Shown here piece by piece: positions 25,582 to 34,404 of a stretch of DNA of 64,000 nucleotides. The notes under the pieces were generated by a model. It ran no database searches. It saw nothing but the letters and a program-made list of their open reading frames with translations, and was not told the DNA's origin. This stretch comes from an uncultured Collinsella sp. (lineage in GTDB: Bacteria > Actinomycetota > Coriobacteriia > Coriobacteriales > Coriobacteriaceae), in NCBI GenBank assembly GCA_958353395.1, contig CATWSG010000008.1, forward strand, positions 5,937 through 69,936. Direction: 5' to 3'. Numbering within the stretch: the stretch's first letter is position 1; each line of letters opens with the position of its first letter. A program made the position numbers and the translations under genes.

Positions 25582-26577
25582 ATGAGCAAGAACCTCTCCC
25601 AGCAGGTCGTTCTCGACCGCCGCGGCTTCGTTGCCGCCACCTTCGCAACCGTCGCCGGCCTTGGTCTTGCCGGCTGCTCCGACACCAGCGCCGAGGCCGA
25701 CAAGGGTTCCGCCGCCGGCTCTTCCAAGAGCTCCGAGGATACCGAGGTTTCCGCTACGCTCGATGCCAAGGCATTCGACAAGCTCGTCAACGACGGCCCC
25801 AAGGCCGATGACGACGCCATCGCCGCCAGCACCTGGGCCACGGCCGTCAAGGACGCCGGCGTCTTTAAGATCGGCGGCGTTCAGACCTCTACGCTCTTCT
25901 CCCTCCTCAACGAGAAAGACGGTCAGACCCGCGGCTTCGACGCCGGTATCGCGCAGCTCCTGTCCAACTACATTCTGGGCGAGAACAAGGTCGAGATCAC
26001 CCAGGTGACCTCGGACACGCGCGAGTCCGTCCTGCAGAACGGCCAGGTCGACGCTGTCTTTGCCACCTACACCATCACTGACGAACGCAAGAAGCTCGTC
26101 TCCTTCGCCGGCCCCTACTACTACACCCAGCAGGCCATCCTGGTGCTCGCCGATAACGACGACATCAAGAGCGTCGACGACCTGGCCGACAAGAACGTTG
26201 CCGTCCAGTCCGGCTCCAACGGCCCCGCCATTCTGGAGGAGTTCGCCCCCAAGGCCAGCCAACAAGAGTTCAAGACCGACGAGGAGGCACGCCAGGCACT
26301 CCAACAAGGCCGCGTTGACGCCTACGTCATCGATAACAACATGCAGCAGAGCGCCCTGGTCCGCGAGCCCGGCAAGTACAAGATCGCCGGCAAGCCCTTC
26401 GGCAGCAAGGAGCCTTACGGCATCGGCCTGCCGCTCGATTCCGACGGCGTCGCCTTCGTCAACGACTTCCTTAAGAAGATCGAGGACGACGGCACCTGGA
26501 CCGAGCTGTGGCAGATCTGCATCGGCGACCGTACGGGCGACACCAATGTTCCCGAGCTGCCCGAGATCGGCGCCTAG
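25582..26577 (+). CDS. Polar amino-acid ABC transporter substrate-binding lipoprotein
   Basis: A 331-residue lipoprotein. The signal contains a twin-arginine-like DRRGFVAA and a lipobox LAGC with Cys at about residue 32, followed by a Ser/Asp-rich linker. The mature part is an SBP_bac_3 fold with GFDAGIAQLL, ATYTITDERKKLVSFAGPYY and AVQSGSNGPAILEEF, the pattern of glutamate/glutamine-binding GluB/GlnH proteins. AAAGG lies before the ATG. Permease and ATPase genes follow after an intervening hairpin that should make this gene the most highly expressed of the operon. Confidence 0.92.
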   Translation: MSKNLSQQVVLDRRGFVAATFATVAGLGLAGCSDTSAEADKGSAAGSSKSSEDTEVSATLDAKAFDKLVNDGPKADDDAIAASTWATAVKDAGVFKIGGVQTSTLFSLLNEKDGQTRGFDAGIAQLLSNYILGENKVEITQVTSDTRESVLQNGQVDAVFATYTITDERKKLVSFAGPYYYTQQAILVLADNDDIKSVDDLADKNVAVQSGSNGPAILEEFAPKASQQEFKTDEEARQALQQGRVDAYVIDNNMQQSALVREPGKYKIAGKPFGSKEPYGIGLPLDSDGVAFVNDFLKKIEDDGTWTELWQICIGDRTGDTNVPELPEIGA

Positions 26578-26665
26578 GCAGCGAGCCTGGTAACGACCGC
26601 AACGAAACCATACGGAAACGCATGATGCGCTTTATTGCGGTAAACTGTTTCCTCACTGAGTTGTC

Positions 26666-26695
26666 GGGGCTTCCGTACACACGGGAGCCCCTTTC
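26666..26695 (+). terminator. Internal hairpin between binding-protein and permease genes
   Basis: GGGGCTTCCGT pairs with ACGGGAGCCCC around a 4-nt loop, followed only by TTTCC, so it is probably a partial terminator or a 3'-stabilising stem for the binding-protein mRNA. Confidence 0.65.
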
Positions 26696-26715
26696 CTTAC
26701 CGGCGGGAGGTCCGC

Positions 26716-27375
26716 ATGAGTCTCTCCGAGCTCTGGTCGCTCTATGGCCAGAACTATATCGACGCGCTGCTAGCAACCTGGGGCATGACGCTTGAGTCGT
26801 TTGCCATCGCCATGGTGCTGGCCGTCGTCGTCACCGTGATGCGCGTGTCGCCGCTCAAGCCGCTGCGCGTCTTTGGCGACCTGTATGTCCAGGTCTTCCG
26901 TAACATCCCCGGCATCGCGCTGCTCATTATCGTCGTCTACGCGCTGCCGCCGCTCAAGGTCGTTCTGCCCTACCGCACCTGCGTTATCGTCGCTACGGTG
27001 CTCTTGGGCTCGGCCTTTGGCTCCGAAAACTTTATGAGCGGCATCAACACCGTCGGCGTCGGTCAGGTCGAAGCCGCACGTTCGCTCGGCATGAGCTTTA
27101 ACCGCATCCTCGCCAAGATCGTGATTCCGCAGGCGCTGCGCTCGAGCGTGCTGCCCATGACCAACCTCTTTATCGCCGTCATGCTCACCACTGCGCTCGG
27201 CAGCCAGGTGCCGCTTAAGCCGCAAGAGCTCACCGGCGTGGTGAGCTACATCAACACGCGCTCACTTGGCGGCGTCGCCGCGTTCTTTATCTCGGCGCTC
27301 GGCTACCTGGGCACGGCCTTTGTGGTGAGCCACATTGGCAACTATATCGATAAGAAGGTGAGGATCCTCCGATGA
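26716..27375 (+). CDS. Amino-acid ABC transporter permease (first)
   Basis: A 219-residue HisM/GlnP-family permease. Five hydrophobic segments are visible, with the BPD_transp_1 EAA loop as GQVEAARSLGMSFNRILAKIVIPQALR (about residues 115-141). The N-terminal NYIDALLATWGMTLESFAIAM is typical of polar amino-acid permeases. GGGAGG lies 5 nt before the ATG. Its last four bases overlap the start of the next permease gene (ATGA), so the two are translationally coupled and probably form a heterodimer. Confidence 0.93.
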   Translation: MSLSELWSLYGQNYIDALLATWGMTLESFAIAMVLAVVVTVMRVSPLKPLRVFGDLYVQVFRNIPGIALLIIVVYALPPLKVVLPYRTCVIVATVLLGSAFGSENFMSGINTVGVGQVEAARSLGMSFNRILAKIVIPQALRSSVLPMTNLFIAVMLTTALGSQVPLKPQELTGVVSYINTRSLGGVAAFFISALGYLGTAFVVSHIGNYIDKKVRILR

Positions 27376-28205
27376 GCAAGCACTCCACCTCCGCACTCAC
27401 CATGCGCGATGCGCTCTACGAGGCTCCCGGCCCCAAGATGCGCGCCAAGATTCGCATCGGCACCGCTATCTCGCTCGTTGCCGTCGCCGTGCTCGTCGCC
27501 CTGGTACTGCAGCGCTTTTATGTGACCGGCCAGCTTTCGGTCCACTATTGGTATTTCTTTACGCACCTCACCACCTGGAAGTTCTTGCTTGCCGGCTTTG
27601 AGGGCACCGTTAAAGTCGCACTCACCGCTGGCGCCATCGCGCTGGTGCTGGGCCTAGCCCTTATGCTCGGCCGCACCAGCGACATTAAGCCGCTCCAGCT
27701 GGTTTGCCGTGTGCTCACCGATTTCTTCCGCGGTGTGCCGAGCCTGCTGTTTATCTACTTCTTCTTTTTGGTGCTGCCCCAGTACAAGATCTCGCTGCCG
27801 TCGTTTTGGATGCTCACGCTGCCTGTCGCGCTCGCTGCGGCCGGCGTGCTGGCCGAGATTTTCCGCGCCGGCGTCAATGCCGTGCCGCGCGGTCAGGTCG
27901 AGGCAGCCCAGGCGCTCGGTCTCTCCAAGGCCAAAATCACCTTTAAAATCGTGTTGCCGCAGGCTATTCGGTTTATCATTCCGTCGTTGATTTCGCAGCT
28001 CGTGGTCGTAGTCAAAGACACCACCGTCGCCTATGTGGTGAGCTACCCCGACCTCATGCAAAACGCCCGCGTGCTCATTACCAACTACGACGCCCTCGTG
28101 TCGGTCTACCTGGTTATCGCGGTCATCTACATCCTCATCAACGTCGCGATCAACAAGGCCGCTGTCTACGTTTCGCACAAGACCGGTGCGACCATCATCC
28201 GCTAA
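27372..28205 (+). CDS. Amino-acid ABC transporter permease (second)
   Basis: A 277-residue permease of the same family, with a longer cytosolic N-terminus (about 35 residues). The EAA loop reads GQVEAAQALGLSKAKITFKIVLPQAIR near residue 175. It overlaps the first permease gene by 4 bp. The GluC/GluD-like arrangement of two permeases, one binding protein and one ATPase supports import of glutamate, glutamine or another polar amino acid; the exact substrate cannot be read from sequence. Confidence 0.93.
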   Translation: MSKHSTSALTMRDALYEAPGPKMRAKIRIGTAISLVAVAVLVALVLQRFYVTGQLSVHYWYFFTHLTTWKFLLAGFEGTVKVALTAGAIALVLGLALMLGRTSDIKPLQLVCRVLTDFFRGVPSLLFIYFFFLVLPQYKISLPSFWMLTLPVALAAAGVLAEIFRAGVNAVPRGQVEAAQALGLSKAKITFKIVLPQAIRFIIPSLISQLVVVVKDTTVAYVVSYPDLMQNARVLITNYDALVSVYLVIAVIYILINVAINKAAVYVSHKTGATIIR

Positions 28206-28241
28206 CGCTTTACCATTTCGAATCATAAGGAGCCGAGCACC

Positions 28242-29006
28242 ATGGCACAGAGCACCTCTTCAACCGGCAATCAGCCGCTGATCGAGCTCAGACACGTCGA
28301 TAAGCACTATGGCGATCTACATGTCCTCAACGACATCAATCTCTCGGTCGACCGCGGCGAGGTCGTCGTCGTGATCGGGCCCTCGGGCTCGGGCAAGTCG
28401 ACCATGTGCCGCACCATCAACCGCTTGGAGACCATCGACTCGGGCGAGATCCTCATCGAAGGTCAGCCGCTTCCGCAGGAAGGCAAAGACCTTGCCCGCA
28501 TGCGCGCCGAGCTGGGCATGGTATTTCAACAGTTCAACCTGTTTGCACATATGACGGTGCTGCAGAACGTCATGCTGGGGCCGGTCGACGTGCTGGGCGT
28601 CCCCAAGGAGGAGGCCCGTGAGCGCGCCATGGACCTGCTGAGCCGCGTGGGCGTGGCCGAGCAGGCCGACAAGGTGCCCGCACAGCTCTCGGGCGGTCAG
28701 CAGCAGCGCGTAGCTATCGCCCGTTCACTCGCCATGCAGCCCAAGGCCATGCTCTTTGACGAGCCCACAAGCGCCCTTGACCCCGAGATGATCAACGAGG
28801 TGCTCGAAGTCATGGTTCGCCTGGCCCAGCAGGGCATGACGATGATCGTCATCACGCACGAGATGAACTTCGCCCGCCGCGTAGCCGACCGTGTCGTGTT
28901 TATGGCCGACGGCCAGATCGTGGAAACCGGCACGCCCGACGAGTTCTTCGACCATCCCCAGACCAAGCGCGCCCAGGACTTCCTCAACTCCATTAAGGGC
29001 CACTAA
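28242..29006 (+). CDS. Amino-acid ABC transporter ATP-binding protein
   Basis: A 254-residue GlnQ/HisP-type ATPase. Walker A GPSGSGKST (about residues 46-54), Q-loop MVFQQFNLF, signature LSGGQQQR, Walker B MLFDEPTSALD and H-loop VITHEM are all intact. AAGGAG lies before the ATG, 36 bp after the second permease. It powers the importer encoded immediately upstream. Confidence 0.96.
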   Translation: MAQSTSSTGNQPLIELRHVDKHYGDLHVLNDINLSVDRGEVVVVIGPSGSGKSTMCRTINRLETIDSGEILIEGQPLPQEGKDLARMRAELGMVFQQFNLFAHMTVLQNVMLGPVDVLGVPKEEARERAMDLLSRVGVAEQADKVPAQLSGGQQQRVAIARSLAMQPKAMLFDEPTSALDPEMINEVLEVMVRLAQQGMTMIVITHEMNFARRVADRVVFMADGQIVETGTPDEFFDHPQTKRAQDFLNSIKGH

Positions 29007-29057
29007 CCAGACCGCCCACCCACCCGCCATGCCCATCCAAACTCGAAAGCAACACCC

Positions 29058-29867
29058 ATGATCGGAACTCGCACTTCATCGTCCTACACCCCGCACGTCG
29101 ACGTCGCCCCCGCCGACCGCCCACTCATCCTCGTCGCACCGCGCTGGGAAGAGGCAGAGCCGTTTTTAACCGAGATGCTCTCCCCCAACGAGGAAATCGC
29201 AAGTGTCTTTGTCGATGCCATCCTTGCCGCTGGCGGCCTGCCGCTGCAGATGTCCATCACCGAGGACATTGAGGTCATCCGTCATTACGTCGATATCGCC
29301 GACGGCATCGCCATTCCCGGCGGCCCCGATGTCAATCCCAAACGCTGGGGCGATGATCGACCCTACGACCCCACCCTCTGCTGCGAGATCCGCGATAGCT
29401 TTGAGTTTAAGCTGGTCGGCGAGGTGCTCCGCGCCAAAAAGCCGCTCTTTACCACCTGCCGCGGCACGCAGCTGCTCAACGTCGCCACCGGCGGCACCCT
29501 GTGCATGGACGTGCCGAGCCTGGGTGCTCGCGAGGGCCGCACGCAGTGGCGCCATACCCACGTGCTCAACGACCCCGTGCATCCCGTCGAGGTCGTGCCG
29601 GGTTCGCTGTTGGAGCGCGCGCTTGGCGGGCACAGGCTGATCCAGACCAACTCCGCACACCACTGCTGCGTCGATCGTCTGGGTAAAAGCACGCGCTTGG
29701 TCGCCAAGGCAACCGATGGCGTTCCCGAGTGCATCGAAGTCGAAGGCCAGCCTTTCTGCCTGGGCGTACAATGGCACCCTGAGTACACGTGGAAGACGCT
29801 CGAGACCGACTTTAACCTGTGGAAGTCGTTTGTCGAGGCAGCGGCCAAGGTTAAGCAGGCCCGTTAG
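29058..29867 (+). CDS. Class I glutamine-amidotransferase-like hydrolase (peptidase C26, PuuD-like)
   Basis: A 269-residue protein of the gamma-glutamyl-GABA hydrolase/PuuD group. The nucleophile elbow reads FTTCRGTQLLNVATGG (Cys near residue 136), and the His-Glu of the triad is in GVQWHPEYTW. GIAIPGGPDVNPKRW near residue 85 is the family's substrate loop. It probably cleaves gamma-glutamyl amides. It lies 51 bp after the ABC transporter ATPase in the same direction, so it may process an imported gamma-glutamyl compound or glutamine; that is inference. The ribosome site is weak. Confidence 0.9.
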   Translation: MIGTRTSSSYTPHVDVAPADRPLILVAPRWEEAEPFLTEMLSPNEEIASVFVDAILAAGGLPLQMSITEDIEVIRHYVDIADGIAIPGGPDVNPKRWGDDRPYDPTLCCEIRDSFEFKLVGEVLRAKKPLFTTCRGTQLLNVATGGTLCMDVPSLGAREGRTQWRHTHVLNDPVHPVEVVPGSLLERALGGHRLIQTNSAHHCCVDRLGKSTRLVAKATDGVPECIEVEGQPFCLGVQWHPEYTWKTLETDFNLWKSFVEAAAKVKQAR

Positions 29868-29886
29868 TTCACGGACGGCACAACAC

Positions 29887-29931
29887 AAAAGGGCTCCCCG
29901 CCGGCCACATGGTCCGACGGGGAGCCCTTTT
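29887..29931. terminator. Bidirectional terminator
   Basis: AAAAGGGCTCCCCG pairs perfectly with CGGGGAGCCCTTTT between convergent genes. Confidence 0.93.
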
Positions 29932-29972
29932 ACCTATATGTGGCCGGCACACAGCCCAAGGCTCGCAAGCTC

Positions 29973-30329
29973 TTATTCGGCCGCCTCGCGCAGGGCCGAC
30001 ATCGTTGCCGCATATTGCTGCTGCAACGCATGCATTCCCTCGCGAGCGCCGTCAACGGCATCGGCGCCGCGCAGCGCCTCGGTCACCACGACCGCCGGCT
30101 CGTACAGATTATCGAATCCCAGGTTCTGGCTCACGCCCTTGAGCGTGTGCGCTGCCATAAACGCACCTTCGGCGTCTCCCGCCGCCATGGCGGCCTCCAG
30201 CTTGTCCATGCTCTCGTCATCCAAAAACTTGAGGGCAAAGCGGGCAAGCATTTCCTCGCCCATCAGCCGAGCGCACGCGTCATCATAATTGGCGCCGATC
30301 TTCTCATACGCCTCACGCATGGAAATCAT
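29973..30329 (-). CDS. Hpt-domain phosphotransfer protein
   Basis: A 118-residue stand-alone histidine phosphotransfer domain. The phospho-accepting His61 lies in AAHTLKGVSQNLGF, the canonical Hpt helix. The flanking helices are amphipathic, and no kinase or receiver domain is attached. AAAGGAG precedes the ATG at 30329. It follows the REC/HD-GYP gene by 23 bp in the same direction, so the natural guess is phosphotransfer to or from that receiver. No histidine kinase is in the window. Confidence 0.9.
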   Translation of the reverse strand: MISMREAYEKIGANYDDACARLMGEEMLARFALKFLDDESMDKLEAAMAAGDAEGAFMAAHTLKGVSQNLGFDNLYEPAVVVTEALRGADAVDGAREGMHALQQQYAATMSALREAAE

Positions 30330-30352
30330 GGATTAAAACTCCTTTGGTCAAA

Positions 30353-32233
30353 CTAAATCGTGGGAAACGCGACGACGTCGGCGGGGCGTGCCAACGTCTC
30401 GGCAATACGATCTTGCACCTCGAGCAGGCAGTCGAGCAACAGCGGGTTAAAGGTGCCGCACTTACCGTCCAGGATCATCTGGATTGCCTCCTTGTGCGGG
30501 ATAGCGTCCTTGTACACGCGCACGCTCGTCAGAGCATCGTACACGTCGGCCACCGAGACCACCTGCGCGGCAATGGGAATCTCGTCGCCCTTAAGGCCAT
30601 CGGGATAACCCTTGCCGTCCCAGCGCTCGTGATGCCAACGCGCAATCTGGTACGCATATTCCATAAGCGCATTGCCGACGTGATGGCGGCCCAGCTCAAG
30701 CAACATGTCGGCGCCCATCGTGGTATGCGTCTTCATAATCTCGAACTCCTCGGGCGTAAGGCGCCCGGGCTTGTTGAGAATCGCATCGTCAATCGACATC
30801 TTGCCGATATCGTGCAGCGCCGAAGCCAGGGCAATCGTAGAGCGTTCCTCATTGTCGAGGGAGATGGTATCGCTACGCTGGACCAGACAGCCAAGCAGCA
30901 GCTCGGTCAGCTTCTCGATGTTCGTAACGTGCCTGCCGCTCTCGCCGTTGCGAAGCTCCATGACGCCGGCCATGATGTCGATGAGCATGCGACTGTTCTT
31001 GACGCGCTCGTTGTACTGCTGGGACAGCAGGCTCGTCAGGCGGCGCTGTTTGGCGTACAGACGGATGGTGTTGCTTACACGGCGGCGCACGACACGGGAG
31101 TCAAACGGGCGGTTGATATAGTCCGAGGCGCCCAGCTCGTACGCGCGCAGAACCACATCGTCGGAATCTTCGCTCGAGATCATGATGACAGGTAGTTTGT
31201 CAACAACCGATCGGCGCGACAGATCGGCCAGCACCTCAAAGCCGCTCACGTCCGGCATGACAATGTCCAGTAGCACGAGCGACAACTCATCGCCATAGCG
31301 GTCGACCATATCGAGCGCCGTACGACCGTTATCAGCCTCGAGGATGCAATACTCGTCCTTGAGCATCTCGTTGAGAATGGCTCGGTTCATCTCGGAGTCA
31401 TCGACAATAAGCACCAAAGGCTTTTCGTTTTGGAAGGCCTCGATGAAATCGCCATCGGTCACGACCGTACCGGCTTTTGCCTTAGCACGGCTCAGTAACT
31501 GGACAGCGCGGCCAACACCCTCATCAACCGTCTCGCCATGAATGCGAACGCCACCAACACATGCCGTCAAGCTCACGTACTCATGGCCCGGAACAATCGT
31601 GGCATGAACGGCATCGGACACCTGATGCAGGCGACGGGTGAAGTCATCGGAGGGAATATTGGGCATGACAACCACAAACTTGTCGCAGCCATAGCGTACA
31701 AGCTCGTCAGTCGAACGAATTCCGCTGCGTATGGCTGTCGCCACAGCACCGAGCGCAAGGTCGCCGGCATGACGGCCACACGTATCGTTGAAGACCCTAA
31801 AATCATCAAGGTCGATCACCGCAACGCCGGCATTCATGCGGGCGCTACGGAGCTTTTCCTCGTAATATCGGCGATTGCGCACACTCGTCAGCACGTCGGT
31901 GTAGACAAGGTCCTCTTCTGCAGTCTCTTGTTCATCGATCGGACGCACCATCAGCAGGACGTGAGGCTCGCCCTCGACCTTCAGAGGGCGTAGGCGAGCG
32001 CGGTACTCAACACCATCGTTGAGCAGTTGCTCCGACAACTCATCGGAGTCTGCCAAAGCCTCAAGACTCGACTGACGCAGACAAGGGCAGCGATCGCCGG
32101 CGAGCAGGCAGTTAGGCTCGCTCTTAATCTGATCGGCCGACAGCAAACGCACCACGGGGTAGGTCTTCGCGACGCGGGCGACCTCAGCGGCAGCCTCCTC
32201 GTCGGTTAGATTGACCTCGTGATTATTGAGCAT
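30353..32233 (-). CDS. Degenerate GGDEF - receiver - HD-GYP signalling protein
   Basis: The 626-residue protein has an N-terminal region of unknown fold (1-108), a GGDEF-like domain (110-260), a receiver (272-385) and an HD-GYP phosphodiesterase (410-615). The diguanylate-cyclase signature is degraded to YGCDKF (181-186), so synthesis of cyclic-di-GMP is unlikely. The receiver has the phospho-acceptor Asp323 in LVLLDIVMPD and acidic VDDSEMN. The usual Lys is Arg in NRPFD. The HD-GYP part has HDIGK (474-478) and WDGKGYPDGL, so c-di-GMP hydrolysis is plausible. The Hpt gene is directly downstream. Confidence 0.93.
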   Translation of the reverse strand: MLNNHEVNLTDEEAAAEVARVAKTYPVVRLLSADQIKSEPNCLLAGDRCPCLRQSSLEALADSDELSEQLLNDGVEYRARLRPLKVEGEPHVLLMVRPIDEQETAEEDLVYTDVLTSVRNRRYYEEKLRSARMNAGVAVIDLDDFRVFNDTCGRHAGDLALGAVATAIRSGIRSTDELVRYGCDKFVVVMPNIPSDDFTRRLHQVSDAVHATIVPGHEYVSLTACVGGVRIHGETVDEGVGRAVQLLSRAKAKAGTVVTDGDFIEAFQNEKPLVLIVDDSEMNRAILNEMLKDEYCILEADNGRTALDMVDRYGDELSLVLLDIVMPDVSGFEVLADLSRRSVVDKLPVIMISSEDSDDVVLRAYELGASDYINRPFDSRVVRRRVSNTIRLYAKQRRLTSLLSQQYNERVKNSRMLIDIMAGVMELRNGESGRHVTNIEKLTELLLGCLVQRSDTISLDNEERSTIALASALHDIGKMSIDDAILNKPGRLTPEEFEIMKTHTTMGADMLLELGRHHVGNALMEYAYQIARWHHERWDGKGYPDGLKGDEIPIAAQVVSVADVYDALTSVRVYKDAIPHKEAIQMILDGKCGTFNPLLLDCLLEVQDRIAETLARPADVVAFPTI

Positions 32234-32444
32234 ATGGGGCCCTTCCTATCGTTACGCACGGCAACGGTGCATATCAATTGGTACAAGGGTAACATCTAAC
32301 AGCTGAAGGCAAACGCGCGATTATCGTTACATTTTTATGACCTGGCAAACGGCGGTAATGGAGCCGCGGGTGCGCGGTTATGGGCGCATTCGTTAACAAT
32401 GACGAAACGCTAACAGCCCCTCTCCCCGCAGGTCATCGAGCGCG

Positions 32445-33242
32445 CTAACGCTCCAAGACATCGCGAACGGCGTTTGCCGCCGTAACGGGGCGATCGCGCA
32501 GACCGTTATGCGCGCCGGGAACCATTACGAGTGGACAGCCCAAAAGCTCAGCCGCCATCCTCGTACCAGCCTCGCGGGGCGTGCCGACCGAAAGCTCGCC
32601 CAAAAACACGGCCGACACCGCCTTTGACGCGCGGGCGCGCTCCCAGTCGGGAGCATATGTCATATTTGTTCCATATTCGTTCGCCATAAAGCAACGACCA
32701 TTGCGCAGGGCATGTTTGGCTTCCGCTTCGGTCGTCCCGGGAGCCTCGGGGTCCAAGTCGCCGAGGGCTCCCAAGAAAAGCCGGAGCGCCCTTGAAACCT
32801 TTCCAGCCGCAATCATATCGAGCAAAACCGGAGCTGCGCCCATACCGACGCCTTCGGCCGACACAGCCGGCTCATGCAGAATCGCACGGGCGACGAGATT
32901 GGGTTCGGTGCGAAGAAGCTCCAGCGCCACCAACGTACCGGCGCTATGCGCAAGCACATTTGCCGGAGCGCCAACGTGTTCGATCACGGCTTGCAGGTCG
33001 GCGGCCTGGGCGGCAAGATCATAGCTGCCGTCTGCCGCATCGCTACTGCCACCGCAGCCGCGGCGGTCGTAGGCAATTACACGGTAGTTGCGGCTGAGCT
33101 CGCAAGCGATACCGTCAAAAAATGTGCCGTCGACACAAGCGCCGTGTACGCACACCAAGGCAGGAGTATCAGGCGACACATCCGGGCCGGCATATTCGCG
33201 ACAGGCAATCGTGGTGCCCGCATTCTCGACCGTAAAATCCAT
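32445..33242 (-). CDS. Alpha/beta-fold hydrolase
   Basis: A 265-residue single-domain alpha/beta hydrolase. It shows VCVHGACVDGTFF (oxyanion region, residues 30-42), YDRRGCGGSS, the nucleophile elbow LAHSAGTLVALELL (Ser near 100) and the late His in VPGAHNGLRDRP. The acid residue probably lies near FLGELSVGTP but is unclear. The family includes esterases, haloperoxidase-like and thioester hydrolases; no substrate can be assigned. GGGGGC lies before the ATG. It is divergent from the radical SAM gene. Confidence 0.88.
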   Translation of the reverse strand: MDFTVENAGTTIACREYAGPDVSPDTPALVCVHGACVDGTFFDGIACELSRNYRVIAYDRRGCGGSSDAADGSYDLAAQAADLQAVIEHVGAPANVLAHSAGTLVALELLRTEPNLVARAILHEPAVSAEGVGMGAAPVLLDMIAAGKVSRALRLFLGALGDLDPEAPGTTEAEAKHALRNGRCFMANEYGTNMTYAPDWERARASKAVSAVFLGELSVGTPREAGTRMAAELLGCPLVMVPGAHNGLRDRPVTAANAVRDVLER

Positions 33243-33461
33243 GTTGTGCCCCCATCATCAATGCTCATCCAGTTGCACGTCGGTGCGGTTGGATGGACCC
33301 GCATTGCCTTACGCCTTGTTAACAGATTAACTGTACCCGACCCGAGGCTTTTCATGGCACGGCATAATGAGCGACGTGAAAAAACGAAACTTGTAAAGCA
33401 AGGGCCCGCACCTTGCTTTGGAGCCGATGCTATGCTTAGGCACAATTGTCTTGAGGAGCAT

Positions 33462-34244
33462 ATGCCTATGTCTACGTTTTTGAATGCCAGCCCCATCTTT
33501 GGGCCCGTTCGCAGCCGTCGCCTTGGTCTCTCGCTCGGCGTCAACATGATGCCGGCCAGCGGCAAAATCTGCACGTTCGACTGCATTTACTGCGAAAACG
33601 GCCTCAACGCCGAGCGCCCCTGTCATGAGCCGTACAACACAGCTGCCGTGGTACTCGACGCGCTCGAGGCAAAGCTGCGCGAGATGGCAGCCGAGGGCGA
33701 GCTCCCCGATGTGATCACCTTCGCAGGCAACGGCGAGCCCACCGCCGCGCCGGAGTTTCCGCAGGCCATCGCCGGCGCCGTCGCGCTGCGCGACGAGCTT
33801 GCCCCAAACTCCAAGATCGCCGTGCTTTCCAACGGCACGCGCGCCGACCGTCCCGAGGCGCACGACGCGCTCATGATGGTCGACGACAACATCCTCAAGC
33901 TCGATACGGTCGACCCGGCATTTATCCAGCTGCTCGACCAGCCCGTTGGCCCCTACGACGTCGAGCACCAGATTGAGACGTTCGCAAGCTTTGAAGGTCA
34001 CGTTATTATCCAGACGATCTTTTTGACCGGCGAGTATCAGGGCAAGCTCATCGACAACACCGGCGAGGAGTACGTCGACCCCTGGCTCGCGGCGCTTGAG
34101 CGCATTCGCCCACAAGAAGCAACCATCTACACGGTGGCGCGCGAGACACCGATCGCCGGCCTTGCCAAAGCGGCACCTGAGGTGCTCGACGCCATTGCCG
34201 CGCGCGTCCAAGCCCTCGGCATTCCCTGCCAGGTGAGCTACTAG
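33462..34244 (+). CDS. Radical SAM protein (COG0731-like)
   Basis: A 260-residue radical SAM enzyme. The cluster motif CxxxCxxC is at Cys37, Cys41 and Cys44 (CTFDCIYCE), followed by FAGNGEPTAAPEF (SAM-binding GGE equivalent) and LSNGTRAD. The N-terminal FGPVRSRRLGLSLGVNMMP is typical of the group near Tyw1-like wybutosine proteins in bacteria, whose role is unknown. GAGGAG lies 4 nt before the first ATG (33462) and 10 nt before a second (33468), so the start is ambiguous by two codons. It stands alone in its direction. Confidence 0.9.
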   Translation: MPMSTFLNASPIFGPVRSRRLGLSLGVNMMPASGKICTFDCIYCENGLNAERPCHEPYNTAAVVLDALEAKLREMAAEGELPDVITFAGNGEPTAAPEFPQAIAGAVALRDELAPNSKIAVLSNGTRADRPEAHDALMMVDDNILKLDTVDPAFIQLLDQPVGPYDVEHQIETFASFEGHVIIQTIFLTGEYQGKLIDNTGEEYVDPWLAALERIRPQEATIYTVARETPIAGLAKAAPEVLDAIAARVQALGIPCQVSY

Positions 34245-34285
34245 CAAAACCACGCAGCAGCCAGTGTCCGCCATCCCGCTCCATC

Positions 34286-34352
34286 AGTTGCGGTGATATA
34301 GTTCCTGTTTATGCTGTTAAACCGCTTAAATCGGAACTATATCACCGCAACT
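34286..34352. repeat. 67-bp hairpin, family d copy 1
   Basis: AGTTGCGGTGATATAGTTCC at 34286-34305 and its exact complement at 34333-34352 form a perfect 20-bp stem with a 27-nt loop, followed by TTTT. A diverged copy lies at 40649-40715. Confidence 0.9.
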
Positions 34353-34404
34353 TTTATGGACGCGTGAGTGGGCTATACTAGCTGCGGATGAAAGGAAGTT
34401 AGCC

